The notes beneath the pieces are model-generated. The model was not told the origin of the DNA. It made no database searches and worked only from the letters and a program-made list of their open reading frames with translations. From the NCBI RefSeq assembly GCF_001512305.1, contig NZ_LNUT01000006.1, forward strand, positions 1-64,000: DNA of 64,000 nucleotides, read 5' to 3'. The position numbers were made by a program, and so were the translations under genes. Positions 15,126-23,398 of this stretch are shown piece after piece; the stretch's first letter is position 1; each line of letters begins with the position of its first letter. This DNA comes from Arthrobacter sp. EPSL27. Lineage in GTDB: Bacteria; Actinomycetota; Actinomycetes; Actinomycetales; Micrococcaceae.

Positions 15126-16343
15126 TTGCTGCACTTTACTTCGGCCAACTCGGCTGCCCACCGACCGTCTCCCCGCGATGTTGCCCGGCTGGAGGAGCTG
15201 CTGGATGACGATGTGTGGGCGTTCAGCAATTGCCGGGTGGACGCTCCGGGCAGGCCGGTCGCCGAAGTGGATTGGTTGTTCTATAACGTCCGGAACGGCA
15301 CCCTCATGGTCAGCGAGTGGAAGGGCTTCCCCCAACGGGTCGCTCTCGCCACCGACACGGGCACGCCCTGGCTGCTGGACGGCGGCCTGGCCCTGCCGAA
15401 TCCGATCGAGCAGGTGTCGCGGCAGCTCGACGCCGTCCGGGCAGCCCTGCGCGGCAGCATCCTCCCCCAGCACTTCCCCGCATTTGATCCACTTCAGCTG
15501 CGGATCATGCAGAGCGTCTACTCCCCGCAGGTGGACCAGAACACCACCATTGAGCGGATCCGCTGGGGCAAGGTGTACGGCGACCTGCCGGAACTGGCGG
15601 CGGTGATTGCCAACTCGGCTAGCCGGTCACCGCTGTTCCTGCCCGACGCTGGAGCCCGGCTAGCGCTGGCCACAGCACTTTGTGCGCTGTTCCGCACCAC
15701 CTTCCCGCCCGAGGCGGAAACCAAGCTTCGCGTTCCGCCCAAGGGCGGGGACACCGACGTCGTCCGCCGGATCAGCGCAATCCACCGGCAGATCGCGGCG
15801 CTGCACGCGGAACTCGCCGACCTGGTGGTCACCGCCGCCGGCGCGGACACGCGGACCGCCCGGCCGCCGGCCGCCGGCACGGCACCGCAGGCGGCGGTTA
15901 AGGACCCGCCGGTGAAGGTTGTGACGGCGAAGGCTGCGCCGGCAGCGCCCGCTAAGGCCCCCTCCCTGTCGGAGCACCAGCGGATGAACGCGCATCTGAC
16001 GCGGAGGTTCCAGGGAGTCAACGGCAGTGCGGCCGCGGCAACCAAGGCGCTGGAGACGGCGTGGAGGTCGGCGCTCGGCGACACCCAGCTGCATGAAGAA
16101 TCGGGCATCAGCGTGTCCCTGTTCGGCGCCGTGGGAACGCCGCTGGTAAAGCAGCACCACGGGTCCCTTCCAAAGGTTCTCGGCATGCCGTTGCGCAAGT
16201 GGTGCGTGCTGCAGGCCAAGCCGCCGGATTGCACCCGAAGGACGTTCCCGGCAAGCCCTCGAACCTGCGGGTGCGCTGAGCGCCGGCGTGACCGCAGGCC
16301 CGGTCGGCAGCGGCCAGAGCGCCGGTCGCCAACGGCGCCGTGA
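15126..16343 (+). CDS. NERD-domain protein with a C-terminal LOTUS-like segment, probable frameshift
   Basis: As drawn, 405 residues. Residues about 15-110 resemble the nuclease-related NERD domain (VDWLFYNVRNGTLMVSEWKG carries the D...ExK core). A Pro/Ala/Lys linker near 245-280 leads to a C-terminal stretch (ISVSLFGAVGTPLVKQHHGSLPKVLGMPLRKW) that looks like a LOTUS/OST-HTH fold. After residue ~364 the drawn frame turns Arg/Pro/Cys-rich. The -1 frame from 16220 instead reads AAGLHPKDVPGKPSNLRVR and stops at 16279, a more natural end, so a one-base indel near 16215-16222 is likely. TTG start at 15126 behind AAGG. Role probably in nucleic-acid handling, unproven. Confidence 0.65.
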   Translation: MLHFTSANSAAHRPSPRDVARLEELLDDDVWAFSNCRVDAPGRPVAEVDWLFYNVRNGTLMVSEWKGFPQRVALATDTGTPWLLDGGLALPNPIEQVSRQLDAVRAALRGSILPQHFPAFDPLQLRIMQSVYSPQVDQNTTIERIRWGKVYGDLPELAAVIANSASRSPLFLPDAGARLALATALCALFRTTFPPEAETKLRVPPKGGDTDVVRRISAIHRQIAALHAELADLVVTAAGADTRTARPPAAGTAPQAAVKDPPVKVVTAKAAPAAPAKAPSLSEHQRMNAHLTRRFQGVNGSAAAATKALETAWRSALGDTQLHEESGISVSLFGAVGTPLVKQHHGSLPKVLGMPLRKWCVLQAKPPDCTRRTFPASPRTCGCAERRRDRRPGRQRPERRSPTAP

Positions 16344-16345
16344 CC

Positions 16346-17206
16346 CTAGCGTGCGCCTCGTTCAAGATCGGCCAGTTCGGATTCAAGTTGCTGTGTGAGG
16401 TTCCGCAGACGGCGAATGTGCTCCTGAGACACGCGTCCGGGCTGGGAAGTCACCTGGGCGTCGACGTCGAAGACGGTGTTGGGGCTGTGCCAGACGTTGA
16501 ACCATTCGAGCCCGTGGCCGAGGGCGTCACGGGTTACGCCCTGCAGCAGAAGCAGGGGTTCGCGGACGTTGCAGTGGAGCAGGTTCGCCTGGTCCTGGTC
16601 TGCGGCCACGGCCTGGACCTGCCTGGGACCGCCCGCCGGGTGATACCCGTGCTCCCGCATGAGGCCCAGCAGTGAAGCGTTTTCCAGCAGTTCCTGGGTG
16701 AAGTGCGGGAAGAGGTCGCGGGGCACCCACGTCCGCATGAAGGCTACCGGCACCTCTTCCAGGTAGCGGATCCGTTCAATCTTCCACGTGTTGGTGGTGT
16801 TCAGGGCCTCGACGGCGGACTCAGGCGGGGCTGCGTGTTCAATGGTGATGACATGGGTCCGCAGGTGCTGCCCGTGCTCGGCAACCTGTTCATCCAGCCC
16901 GCCGGCGCGCTGGATATGCCTGCGGAGGACCGGCGCCGCGGCCACCACGCTGCCGCGGCCACGCTGGCGACGGATCAGCCCAAGGTCTGACAGGCCGGAC
17001 AACGCCTGGCGTACCACGCTGCGGGAGACCCCGAACTGTTTCTGGAGTTCCTCTTCGGTCGGCAGTGGAGAGCCGGGAAGCAGCGGCCGGTCCAGGATCT
17101 GCCTGTGCAGGATGTCCCGGATCTGCGCATGGAGGGGCGGCCCGGCCTCCCGGTCCAGGCCGTTTGCCCGTTCCCGGGGCTCTGCCCCGGCTGGTTGCAC
17201 ACTCAC
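16346..17206 (-). CDS. GntR/HutC family regulator with UTRA ligand domain
   Basis: A 286-residue regulator. The N-terminal winged helix spans about residues 25-95 (PLHAQIRDILHRQIL ... LPTEEELQKQFGVSRSVVRQALSGLSDLGLIRRQRGRGS), and the rest is a UTRA small-molecule domain (KIERIRYLEEVPVAFMRTWV ... LEWFNVWHSPNTVFDV). The GTG at 17206 sits five bases behind AGGAG and is preferred over the ATG at 17233, which would include the ribosome site. It is divergent from the kdgT-oiaX-oiaK-adh operon and is expected to repress it, with a sugar acid or its phosphate as inducer. A tandem 13-bp repeat between them is the likely operator. Confidence 0.88.
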   Translation of the reverse strand: MSVQPAGAEPRERANGLDREAGPPLHAQIRDILHRQILDRPLLPGSPLPTEEELQKQFGVSRSVVRQALSGLSDLGLIRRQRGRGSVVAAAPVLRRHIQRAGGLDEQVAEHGQHLRTHVITIEHAAPPESAVEALNTTNTWKIERIRYLEEVPVAFMRTWVPRDLFPHFTQELLENASLLGLMREHGYHPAGGPRQVQAVAADQDQANLLHCNVREPLLLLQGVTRDALGHGLEWFNVWHSPNTVFDVDAQVTSQPGRVSQEHIRRLRNLTQQLESELADLERGAR

Positions 17207-17288
17207 ACTGACTCCTTTGGCGCTTGAGCACATCTTAGCCCGTAGGCGTGACTTCCCCTGCTTGACGGGTGATCCACACCACAGGTAA

Positions 17289-17314
17289 TGTACGTACTAA
17301 TTGTACGGACTAGA
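17289..17314. promoter_or_regulatory. Tandem 13-bp direct repeat, likely operator of the sugar-acid operon
   Basis: TGTACGTACTAAT (17289-17301) is followed without a gap by TGTACGGACTAGA (17302-17314); 10 of 13 positions agree. It lies between the divergent GntR gene and the permease gene, 42 bases ahead of the permease start. GTAC-type half sites fit GntR/HutC regulators. Confidence 0.6.
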
Positions 17315-17355
17315 TCCGACGGCTGAAACATACAATGACGTAGAAAGGTCGACTA

Positions 17356-18366
17356 ATGACGCAGCTGCACTTGAGGACCGGACGCTCACGTGTACCAATG
17401 TTTGCCTTCATGCAAAAGGTTCCCGCAGGCATGATGCTGATCCCGCTGATGCTGGGAGTGCTCATGAATACCTTCGCGCCCGAGGCCCTGAAAATTGGCG
17501 GCTTCACCACGGCGTTGTTCAAGGAGGGCGCCCTGACGCTGATTGCGGTGCTGATCCTCGCCACCGGCGCCCAGATCACCGGAAGCCACAGCGGCAAGGC
17601 TGCTGCCTCCACTACCACCGTGGTGTTGGTCTGCAAGACCCTAATCCCTGCCACAGTTGCGGTGGCCCTGGGCCTGGTGGTGGGTATCGAAGGAATCGCA
17701 GGCGTCTCGATCCTGGCGATGCTGGCAATCTTCGGGAACAGCAACGGCGCCCTCTGGCTGGCGTTCGCCGGCCAGTACGGCGACGAGCGGGATACAGGCG
17801 CCTACGTCGCCAGCGCCTTTGATGACGGACCGTTCCTGGCCCTGCTCTTCCTGGGCGCTTCAGGGCTGGGCGATATCCCGGTACTGGCCTTTGCCGCGGC
17901 ACTGATTCCGTTCATCATCGGCCTTTTCATCGGGGCAGTCGACCGGGAGTGGACAAAGGCATTGGACCACGTGCCGAACATCGTCATCCCCTTCATGTCG
18001 TTCGCGGTTGGCACCGGCATCAATCTGAAGACCGTGCTCACGGGCGGGTTCGCCGGGATTTTCCTCGGCCTGATAGTAGTCATCTTCACCGGGGGCCTCA
18101 CCTATCTGGGCTACAAGCTCATCCTCAGGCGCGGTTCCAAGAGCGGCATCGGGTTCGCCGCCGGCACCACAGCCGGCAACGCCGTCGCAGTGCCCGCTGT
18201 AGTAGCCGTGGCGGACCCGCGCTTCGAACCCTTCGTCGCCTCCGCCTCGGCGCAGGCCGCCACAGCCGTCCTGGTGACGGCGATCCTTGCCCCGATCGTC
18301 GCGTCCTGGGCGCTGAAGCGGGCCGGAGGCCTGCAGCCGGCCGATCCGGTCCCCGCCACAGTCTGA
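17356..18366 (+). CDS. kdgT: 2-keto-3-deoxygluconate permease family transporter
   Basis: A 336-residue membrane protein with about ten segments and the KdgT family layout: VPAGMMLIPLMLGVLMNTF at the front, the ATGAQITG and FGNSNGALWLAF blocks, SAFDDGPFLALLFLGASG and the late FAAGTTAGNAVAVPAVVA. KdgT-type carriers import 2-keto-3-deoxygluconate or related sugar acids with protons. As the first gene of a unit with an OiaX-like RuBisCO-like protein and an OiaK-like kinase, it more likely imports a branched sugar acid such as apionate or 3-oxo-isoapionate (inference). An AAAGG box precedes the ATG at 17356. The next gene starts 37 bases after its stop. Confidence 0.9.
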   Translation: MTQLHLRTGRSRVPMFAFMQKVPAGMMLIPLMLGVLMNTFAPEALKIGGFTTALFKEGALTLIAVLILATGAQITGSHSGKAAASTTTVVLVCKTLIPATVAVALGLVVGIEGIAGVSILAMLAIFGNSNGALWLAFAGQYGDERDTGAYVASAFDDGPFLALLFLGASGLGDIPVLAFAAALIPFIIGLFIGAVDREWTKALDHVPNIVIPFMSFAVGTGINLKTVLTGGFAGIFLGLIVVIFTGGLTYLGYKLILRRGSKSGIGFAAGTTAGNAVAVPAVVAVADPRFEPFVASASAQAATAVLVTAILAPIVASWALKRAGGLQPADPVPATV

Positions 18367-18403
18367 GACAGCCCCTACTTTCCCTTTCATGGACGGAGAA
18401 ACC

Positions 18404-19669
18404 ATGCGCGACCCGCGCTCGGTGCGTTGCACCTACTACCTCGAGTCAGAGATCGACCCTGAAAAAGCCGCAGCCATCATGGCGGGCGAGCAGTCCAGCG
18501 GCACGTTCCTGCCGGTCCCCGGCGAGTCAGCCCGGATCCGGGAGCGGCACGCCGCCCGCATCTCGGACGTTCAGGAGCTGGGCTTTTGCCGGCCCTCCCT
18601 GCCGTCACGGTCGACTCCCGAGAAGGTCCGGGCCGCCCTTGTCACGGTGGACTTCCCCATGGAGAACGTCGGCACGGACCTGGCCACCCTGCAAACCGCC
18701 ATTGCCGGCAATCTCTTCGAACTGGGCGACCTTTACGCCTGCCGCCTGCAGGACATAGCCCTGCCAACGGACTTCGTCGCAGCCCACCCCGGCCCGGCCT
18801 TCGGCATCGAGGGGACCCGCAAACTCATCAGCGACGTACAGGGCGTCATGGTCGGCACCATCGTCAAGCCCAACGTCGGGCTCTCTGAAGAGGAATTCCG
18901 CCTCGTGGTGCGGGACCTGGCCCTGGCCTCCATCGACCTGATCAAGGACGACGAGCTGATGACCGACCCGGCCTACCTGCCGCTGGAGCGCAGAGTCGCG
19001 GTCGCTGCCGAGGAAATCCGCGCCGCCGAGCAGATCACCGGCCACTCCACCATGTACGCCTTCAACATCACCGGTGACCTTGCCGGACTGCAGAAACGCC
19101 ACGACCTGGTGGTCGACGCCGGCGGCCGCTGCGTGATGCTGAACATCCCGGTCATGGGGCTGCCCGCTCTGGCCCTGCTGCGCAGCTTCGCCGAGGTGCC
19201 AATCCACGGCCACCGGGCAGGCCTCGCCGCCTCGATGCGCTCCAAGTCCCTGGGTATGGACTACCGGGTCTGGCAACAGATGGCCCGCCTCGCCGGCGCC
19301 GACCACCTGCATGCCAGCGGGCTGGGCAGCAAGTTCTACGAACTCGACGAAGAGGTGGCCTCGAACATCGGCAGCCTGCTCGCACCCCTCGGAGAGACCA
19401 TCGCACCGCTGCCTGTCTTGTCTTCCGGGCAGAACGTCACCACCCCCGGCCCCACCTTCAATGCGGTGGGATCCACCGACCTGATGATGCTCGCCGGCGG
19501 CGGCGTCGCCGCCCACCCGGACGGCCCCGGGGCCGGAGTGCGGAGCCTGCGCCAGGCGTGGGACGCGGCCGTGGCCGGCATACCACTCCAGACGGCAGCG
19601 GAAACGCTGTCCAAGACCGGGGACAATGTTCTCCTGCACGCAGTCCAAACCTTCGGGGAAGGTGCCTGA
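18404..19669 (+). CDS. oiaX: RuBisCO-like protein, probable 3-oxo-isoapionate-4-phosphate decarboxylase
   Basis: A 421-residue form IV RuBisCO large-chain-like protein. Active-site text is retained: GTIVKPNVGL (Lys155), the metal-carbamate motif KDDE at 181-184, PIHGHRAG, the loop-6-like ASGLGSKFYE and SSGQNVTTPG. In the apiose-acid pathway OiaX uses this fold to decarboxylate 3-oxo-isoapionate 4-phosphate to L-erythrulose 1-phosphate. The next gene encodes the matching DUF1537 kinase, which is the main reason for this call over MtnW or other RuBisCO-like enzymes. The start at 18404 has GGAG five bases ahead; an ATG at 18389 does not. OiaT-type transcarboxylase/hydrolases are close relatives, so the exact reaction should be read with care. 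Confidence 0.8.
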   Translation: MRDPRSVRCTYYLESEIDPEKAAAIMAGEQSSGTFLPVPGESARIRERHAARISDVQELGFCRPSLPSRSTPEKVRAALVTVDFPMENVGTDLATLQTAIAGNLFELGDLYACRLQDIALPTDFVAAHPGPAFGIEGTRKLISDVQGVMVGTIVKPNVGLSEEEFRLVVRDLALASIDLIKDDELMTDPAYLPLERRVAVAAEEIRAAEQITGHSTMYAFNITGDLAGLQKRHDLVVDAGGRCVMLNIPVMGLPALALLRSFAEVPIHGHRAGLAASMRSKSLGMDYRVWQQMARLAGADHLHASGLGSKFYELDEEVASNIGSLLAPLGETIAPLPVLSSGQNVTTPGPTFNAVGSTDLMMLAGGGVAAHPDGPGAGVRSLRQAWDAAVAGIPLQTAAETLSKTGDNVLLHAVQTFGEGA

Positions 19670-19670
19670 C

Positions 19671-20966
19671 ATGCCCGCTTTCGGTTTCGTCGCAGACGAC
19701 CTCACCGGAGCCGCCGACGTCCTCGCCCAGAGCCACCGCTACGGTCTTGAAGCCGTCCTGGTCATTGGCGACGCGACCCTGCCAGCCGATGCCGACGTCG
19801 TCGGAATCGCCGGGCCCTCCAGGTCCCTGGCCGGAACGGCCTTCGACAACCTGGTGCGCAGGGATCTGGCCGGCATCGCCGCTCTCCACCTGGACGTACT
19901 CCTCTACAAGGTCTGCTCCACCTTCGACAGTTCCGTCACGGTCGGCAGCATTGGCCGCGGGATCCAGCTGCTCCATGAGCAGTTCCCCCTGCACGGCCCG
20001 GTCCCGGTGGTCCCGGCCCAGCCGGCCTTTGGCCGCTACACCGCGTTCAGCAACCACTACGCTGCCCATGCCGGCCAGATCTACCGGCTGGACCGCCACC
20101 CGGTCATGTCCCGGCACCCGTCCACCCCGATGGCCGAGGCCGACCTGCGCCAGGTCCTCGCCGAACAGCTCGGCACCGGGGACGTTCCCGGCGCCATCCA
20201 CCTGCCCGCCTATGAGGACGGCACGTTCAAGGACGCCTGGGCGGACCGCCGGCGGGAACCCGGCGCGCCGGCCTTCGTGGTGGACGCCGTGGACGAACGG
20301 CACATGGACGCCGTCGCCGAAGCCCTGACCCGGGAGGAGCACGGGCACGGGCCCTCGGTGGTTGTTGGCTCCGGCGGCATCATGGCGGCACTGGCGCGCA
20401 CCATCTCGGACCAGGCTCCGCGCACACCAGGACCGCAGCACCCGTCAGGACCCGTACTGGCCATCAGCGCCTCCGCATCCAGCACCACCGCGGAACAGAT
20501 CAACGACGCCGTCTCGCACGGCTGGGAGGACGTTCCCGTCCCCGCCGGGCTGCTGCAGGGACCCGACGCCGACGCCGAGGCTGCCTTGGACCGGCGCGTT
20601 TCAGCAGCCCTCCAAAAGGGCCGGAATGTCGTGGTCCACACCACCCGGGGTCCGGGCGATCCCCGCTATGGAGCCGCCAAACCTGCGGATGCCGGCTACG
20701 TCGGAACCCTGATCGGCGGCATCGCCGCACGGATGGCCAACGCCGGCCTCACCCGGGACATAGCCGTCTGCGGCGGAGACACCTCCAGCCACGCGCTGAT
20801 CGCCATGGGCGTACGCGAACTGCGCGTCTCGGACCAGTTCGTCACCGCCGGCCCGATCCTGCGCGCCGACAGCAGCTCCGCCGTCGGAAACTGCCGGCTG
20901 CTGCTCAAGGGCGGGCAGGTGGGCCCCACCGACATCCTGCGCCGCTTCTCCGGCCAGCCCAGCTGA
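19671..20966 (+). CDS. oiaK: DUF1537 four-carbon acid sugar kinase family, probable 3-oxo-isoapionate kinase
   Basis: A 431-residue kinase. The N-terminal substrate domain opens with the family signature FGFVADDLTGAADVLAQ (residues 4-20). The C-terminal nucleotide-binding domain contains VVVGSGGIMAALA, GPVLAISASASSTTAEQI and the glycine-rich GGDTSSHALIAMGVREL. Family members phosphorylate C4-C5 sugar acids with ATP (OtnK, DtnK, OiaK and others). The ATG lies two bases behind the stop of the RuBisCO-like gene, so the two are translated together, and OiaK product is OiaX substrate. The alternative OtnK/DtnK pathways would carry aldolase OtnC or dehydrogenase PdxA2/LtnD partners, which are absent. 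Confidence 0.82.
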   Translation: MPAFGFVADDLTGAADVLAQSHRYGLEAVLVIGDATLPADADVVGIAGPSRSLAGTAFDNLVRRDLAGIAALHLDVLLYKVCSTFDSSVTVGSIGRGIQLLHEQFPLHGPVPVVPAQPAFGRYTAFSNHYAAHAGQIYRLDRHPVMSRHPSTPMAEADLRQVLAEQLGTGDVPGAIHLPAYEDGTFKDAWADRRREPGAPAFVVDAVDERHMDAVAEALTREEHGHGPSVVVGSGGIMAALARTISDQAPRTPGPQHPSGPVLAISASASSTTAEQINDAVSHGWEDVPVPAGLLQGPDADAEAALDRRVSAALQKGRNVVVHTTRGPGDPRYGAAKPADAGYVGTLIGGIAARMANAGLTRDIAVCGGDTSSHALIAMGVRELRVSDQFVTAGPILRADSSSAVGNCRLLLKGGQVGPTDILRRFSGQPS

Positions 20967-21020
20967 CACTCCAGACAATTTCCTCCACGCATCATCAGAA
21001 CCAATGAAAGGCGGCCCCCA

Positions 21021-22064
21021 ATGCGGGCAGTAGTCAAAAACGCGGCCGAGCGAGGCGTCACCTACGTCACCGACGCCGGTGACCCCAAGGCAACCGAAGG
21101 CTCCGTCGTCATCGAAGTCGGCGCGGCATCCCTCTGCGGCACCGATCGGGAACTGTATGAATGGACCCCCTCGGCCCAGGCCTTCAACCTCAACCTTCCG
21201 GTCATCCTGGGCCACGAAGGCGCAGGGACCATCGTCGAGGTCGGCCCAGGCGTCACCGGACTCAAGGTGGGCGACCAGGTCGCCCTCGAGAGCCACCTGA
21301 CCTGCGGCCAGTGCTTCCCCTGCCGCACGGGCGATGCCCACACATGCGAGCGCACCGGAATCCTCGGCATGCACATCGACGGCGTTTTCGCTGAGTATGC
21401 CGCCGTCCCGCAGGACATCTGCGTCAAACTCCCCACGGGCCTGTCCCTGGAATCCGGAGCCCTCCTCGAAGCAGCCGGGGTGGCAGTCCACGCCATCCAG
21501 CGCGCCAACTACTCTGTCGCAGGACGGGCGGTGCTGGTCAGCGGGGCAGGACCGGTGGGGCTGGTGGTGGTGAACCTGGCACTGCTCATGGGAGCCTCGC
21601 ACGTCATCGCCGTCGACCCCAACCCCTACCGGCGCGCCCAGGCCGAAAAGCTTGGCGCGACCGCGCTGCACCCCGATGACGGCATTGTGGAGCGCTGCCG
21701 CGAGCTGACCGGCCGGCGCGGCGGCTTCGACGTCGCCTTCGAATGCTCCGGAGCCCCCGGGACCCTGAAAACACTTTTCGAAGCCGTCCGCAGGGAAGCT
21801 ACCGTCATCACGGTGGGCCACCCGGGCCGCCCCGCCGAGGTCGACATCGCGGCGTACATCAACAAAAAGGGCATCACCCTGCGGGGAATTTTCGGGCGCC
21901 GCCTCTGGGAAACCTGGGAACAAAGCCTGCTGCTGCTGGACTCCGGGAAACTGGAACTCGACTGGCTCATCACCCACCGCAAGAAACTCAGCCAAATCGA
22001 CGAGGCCGTTGAACTGCTCACCGGTGACGCGTGCAAAGTGCTGCTGATCCCGGGTCTCGGCTGA
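21021..22064 (+). CDS. Zinc-dependent MDR-family alcohol/polyol dehydrogenase
   Basis: A 347-residue medium-chain dehydrogenase. Catalytic zinc ligands are Cys39 (SLCGTD) and His65-Glu66 (GHEGAG); the structural zinc is held by Cys95, 98, 101 and 109. The Rossmann motif is GAGPVG (near 175-180) with Asp (AVDPNP) selecting NAD(H). It resembles sorbitol/threonine dehydrogenases. Being last in the kdgT-oiaX-oiaK unit, it probably oxidises a polyol or sugar acid that feeds the pathway, or reduces erythrulose-type product; the sequence does not decide. A purine-rich AAAGGCGG box precedes it. A strong terminator follows at 22129. Confidence 0.85.
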   Translation: MRAVVKNAAERGVTYVTDAGDPKATEGSVVIEVGAASLCGTDRELYEWTPSAQAFNLNLPVILGHEGAGTIVEVGPGVTGLKVGDQVALESHLTCGQCFPCRTGDAHTCERTGILGMHIDGVFAEYAAVPQDICVKLPTGLSLESGALLEAAGVAVHAIQRANYSVAGRAVLVSGAGPVGLVVVNLALLMGASHVIAVDPNPYRRAQAEKLGATALHPDDGIVERCRELTGRRGGFDVAFECSGAPGTLKTLFEAVRREATVITVGHPGRPAEVDIAAYINKKGITLRGIFGRRLWETWEQSLLLLDSGKLELDWLITHRKKLSQIDEAVELLTGDACKVLLIPGLG

Positions 22065-22128
22065 TCGGAGCCCCGGCGCGGAGCTGCCTCGGCAGAATTT
22101 CCGGCCTCGGGCAGGAACAGGGTGCCGG

Positions 22129-22164
22129 GCGGGGTGTGCATGCGTAATGCACACCCCGCTTTTT
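22129..22164 (+). terminator. Rho-independent terminator of the sugar-acid operon
   Basis: A perfect 12-bp stem (22129-22140 with 22148-22159), seven-base loop, then TTTTTG. It closes the plus-strand operon 65 bases after the dehydrogenase stop and before the convergent LysR gene. Confidence 0.93.
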
Positions 22165-22219
22165 GTTCAGCTGCTGCCGCGAAGGCCGAGCACGACCCGC
22201 GCCCTCGCCGCCGCCGTCG

Positions 22220-23158
22220 TTACAGGTAGTCCCCGGCCCGTTCGCGGGCGATCTCGAGCAGCGTGGAGTGGAAGGCGACCTCGGCCGGGGCGTAGACCTT
22301 GTCCTGGCGCTGGGCCAGGAGCACGCGCCGCAGCGGTGCGGCGGAGCCGAGGCTGATCACCCGGACATCCGGGTGCTGCAGGGCCACGGCGGTCTTCGGC
22401 GCCATGGCCACCCCCATGCCGACGCTCACCATCGCCTGCGCTTCCTGGTAGTCGTTGGCCAGGAAGCCGATGGTCGGCTCGAACCCGGCCTCGTGGGCGG
22501 AGCGCTGCAGCACCTCGACCACCGGGTGGGCCTCGGCGCGCACGATCCAGGATTCCTTGCGGAGCTCCTCCATCCGGATCTCGTCCCGGTCGGCCAGCGG
22601 GTGGCTGCGGGAGACCAGCAGGACCGTGCTCTCCTGGAACACCTCCGTGATCCGGATGGAGTCGTCGTGAAAGCGGTTCCAGGGATAGTCCCACAGCAGG
22701 CACAGCCCGGTCACCCCGGACTGCAGGTCGCTCACCAGGTCATCGAACCGCGCGCTGCGCAGCGACAGGCCGATGGCCGGGTACCTCTTCTTGAACGCCC
22801 GGATCACCACGGGCAGGAAGGACCCCGCGAGCGTCGGGAACGTGCCGACGGTCAGCGAGCCGCGCTTGAGGCCGGCGATCTGGTCCAGGTCCGACTGCGC
22901 CGCCCGCATCTGCCCGATGATCTTGCGCGCGTGGCCGGCGAGAATCTGCCCCGCCTCGGTGGGCACCACCCCGCGGGAGCGGCGGTTGAGGAGCGGCTGC
23001 CCCACTTCCTGCTCAAGTTTGCGCAGCTGCTGCGAGACGGCGGAGGGCGTGTACATCATCAGCTCGGCCGCGGCGGTGATGGATCCCTGTTCCACCACCT
23101 CCACCAGCAGCGCAAGGCGCCGGATGTCGAACAATTCCTCGTCAGCATCGTTAAGCAA
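22220..23158 (-). CDS. LysR family transcriptional regulator
   Basis: A 312-residue regulator: the LysR helix-turn-helix is at about residues 11-70 (IRRLALLVEVVEQGSITAAA, LMMYTPSAVSQQLRKLEQEV, RRSRGVVPTEAGQ), followed by the two-lobed inducer domain (LKRGSLTVGTFPTLAGSFLP ... LVSRSHPLADRDEI ... MVSVGMGVAMAPK). It is divergent from the PrpF-like/transporter pair and most likely activates it in answer to a di- or tricarboxylic acid. The TTG start at 23158 has AAGGG seven bases ahead. No alternative ATG keeps the full HTH. Confidence 0.92.
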   Translation of the reverse strand: MLNDADEELFDIRRLALLVEVVEQGSITAAAELMMYTPSAVSQQLRKLEQEVGQPLLNRRSRGVVPTEAGQILAGHARKIIGQMRAAQSDLDQIAGLKRGSLTVGTFPTLAGSFLPVVIRAFKKRYPAIGLSLRSARFDDLVSDLQSGVTGLCLLWDYPWNRFHDDSIRITEVFQESTVLLVSRSHPLADRDEIRMEELRKESWIVRAEAHPVVEVLQRSAHEAGFEPTIGFLANDYQEAQAMVSVGMGVAMAPKTAVALQHPDVRVISLGSAAPLRRVLLAQRQDKVYAPAEVAFHSTLLEIARERAGDYL

Positions 23159-23327
23159 CGCTATGCCCTTCTGTTGAATCCGTTAATTCTATACATCCCC
23201 CGCGCAATCCGCGGCACTAAGCGCCCCATTTCCGACGACGTCGCTCCGCCGAGAGGGCGTTCAGCCTAACGCTGGCAATGAATGAAGCATCGCTACACTC
23301 CCTTGCAGATATCCAACCTTGTCTTCA

Positions 23328-23345
23328 ATTGTGATCTGGATCAAT
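23328..23345. promoter_or_regulatory. Candidate LysR binding dyad
   Basis: ATTG-N10-CAAT with an inner GATC-TG-GATC lies 54 bases ahead of the PrpF-like start in the divergent gap. The spacing and T-N-A character fit a LysR recognition site. Not proven. Confidence 0.4.
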
Positions 23346-23398
23346 CTCGAATCAAGGCCTTGAACACCTCGGGCCAGAACCGAAGCAAGGAACAGACC

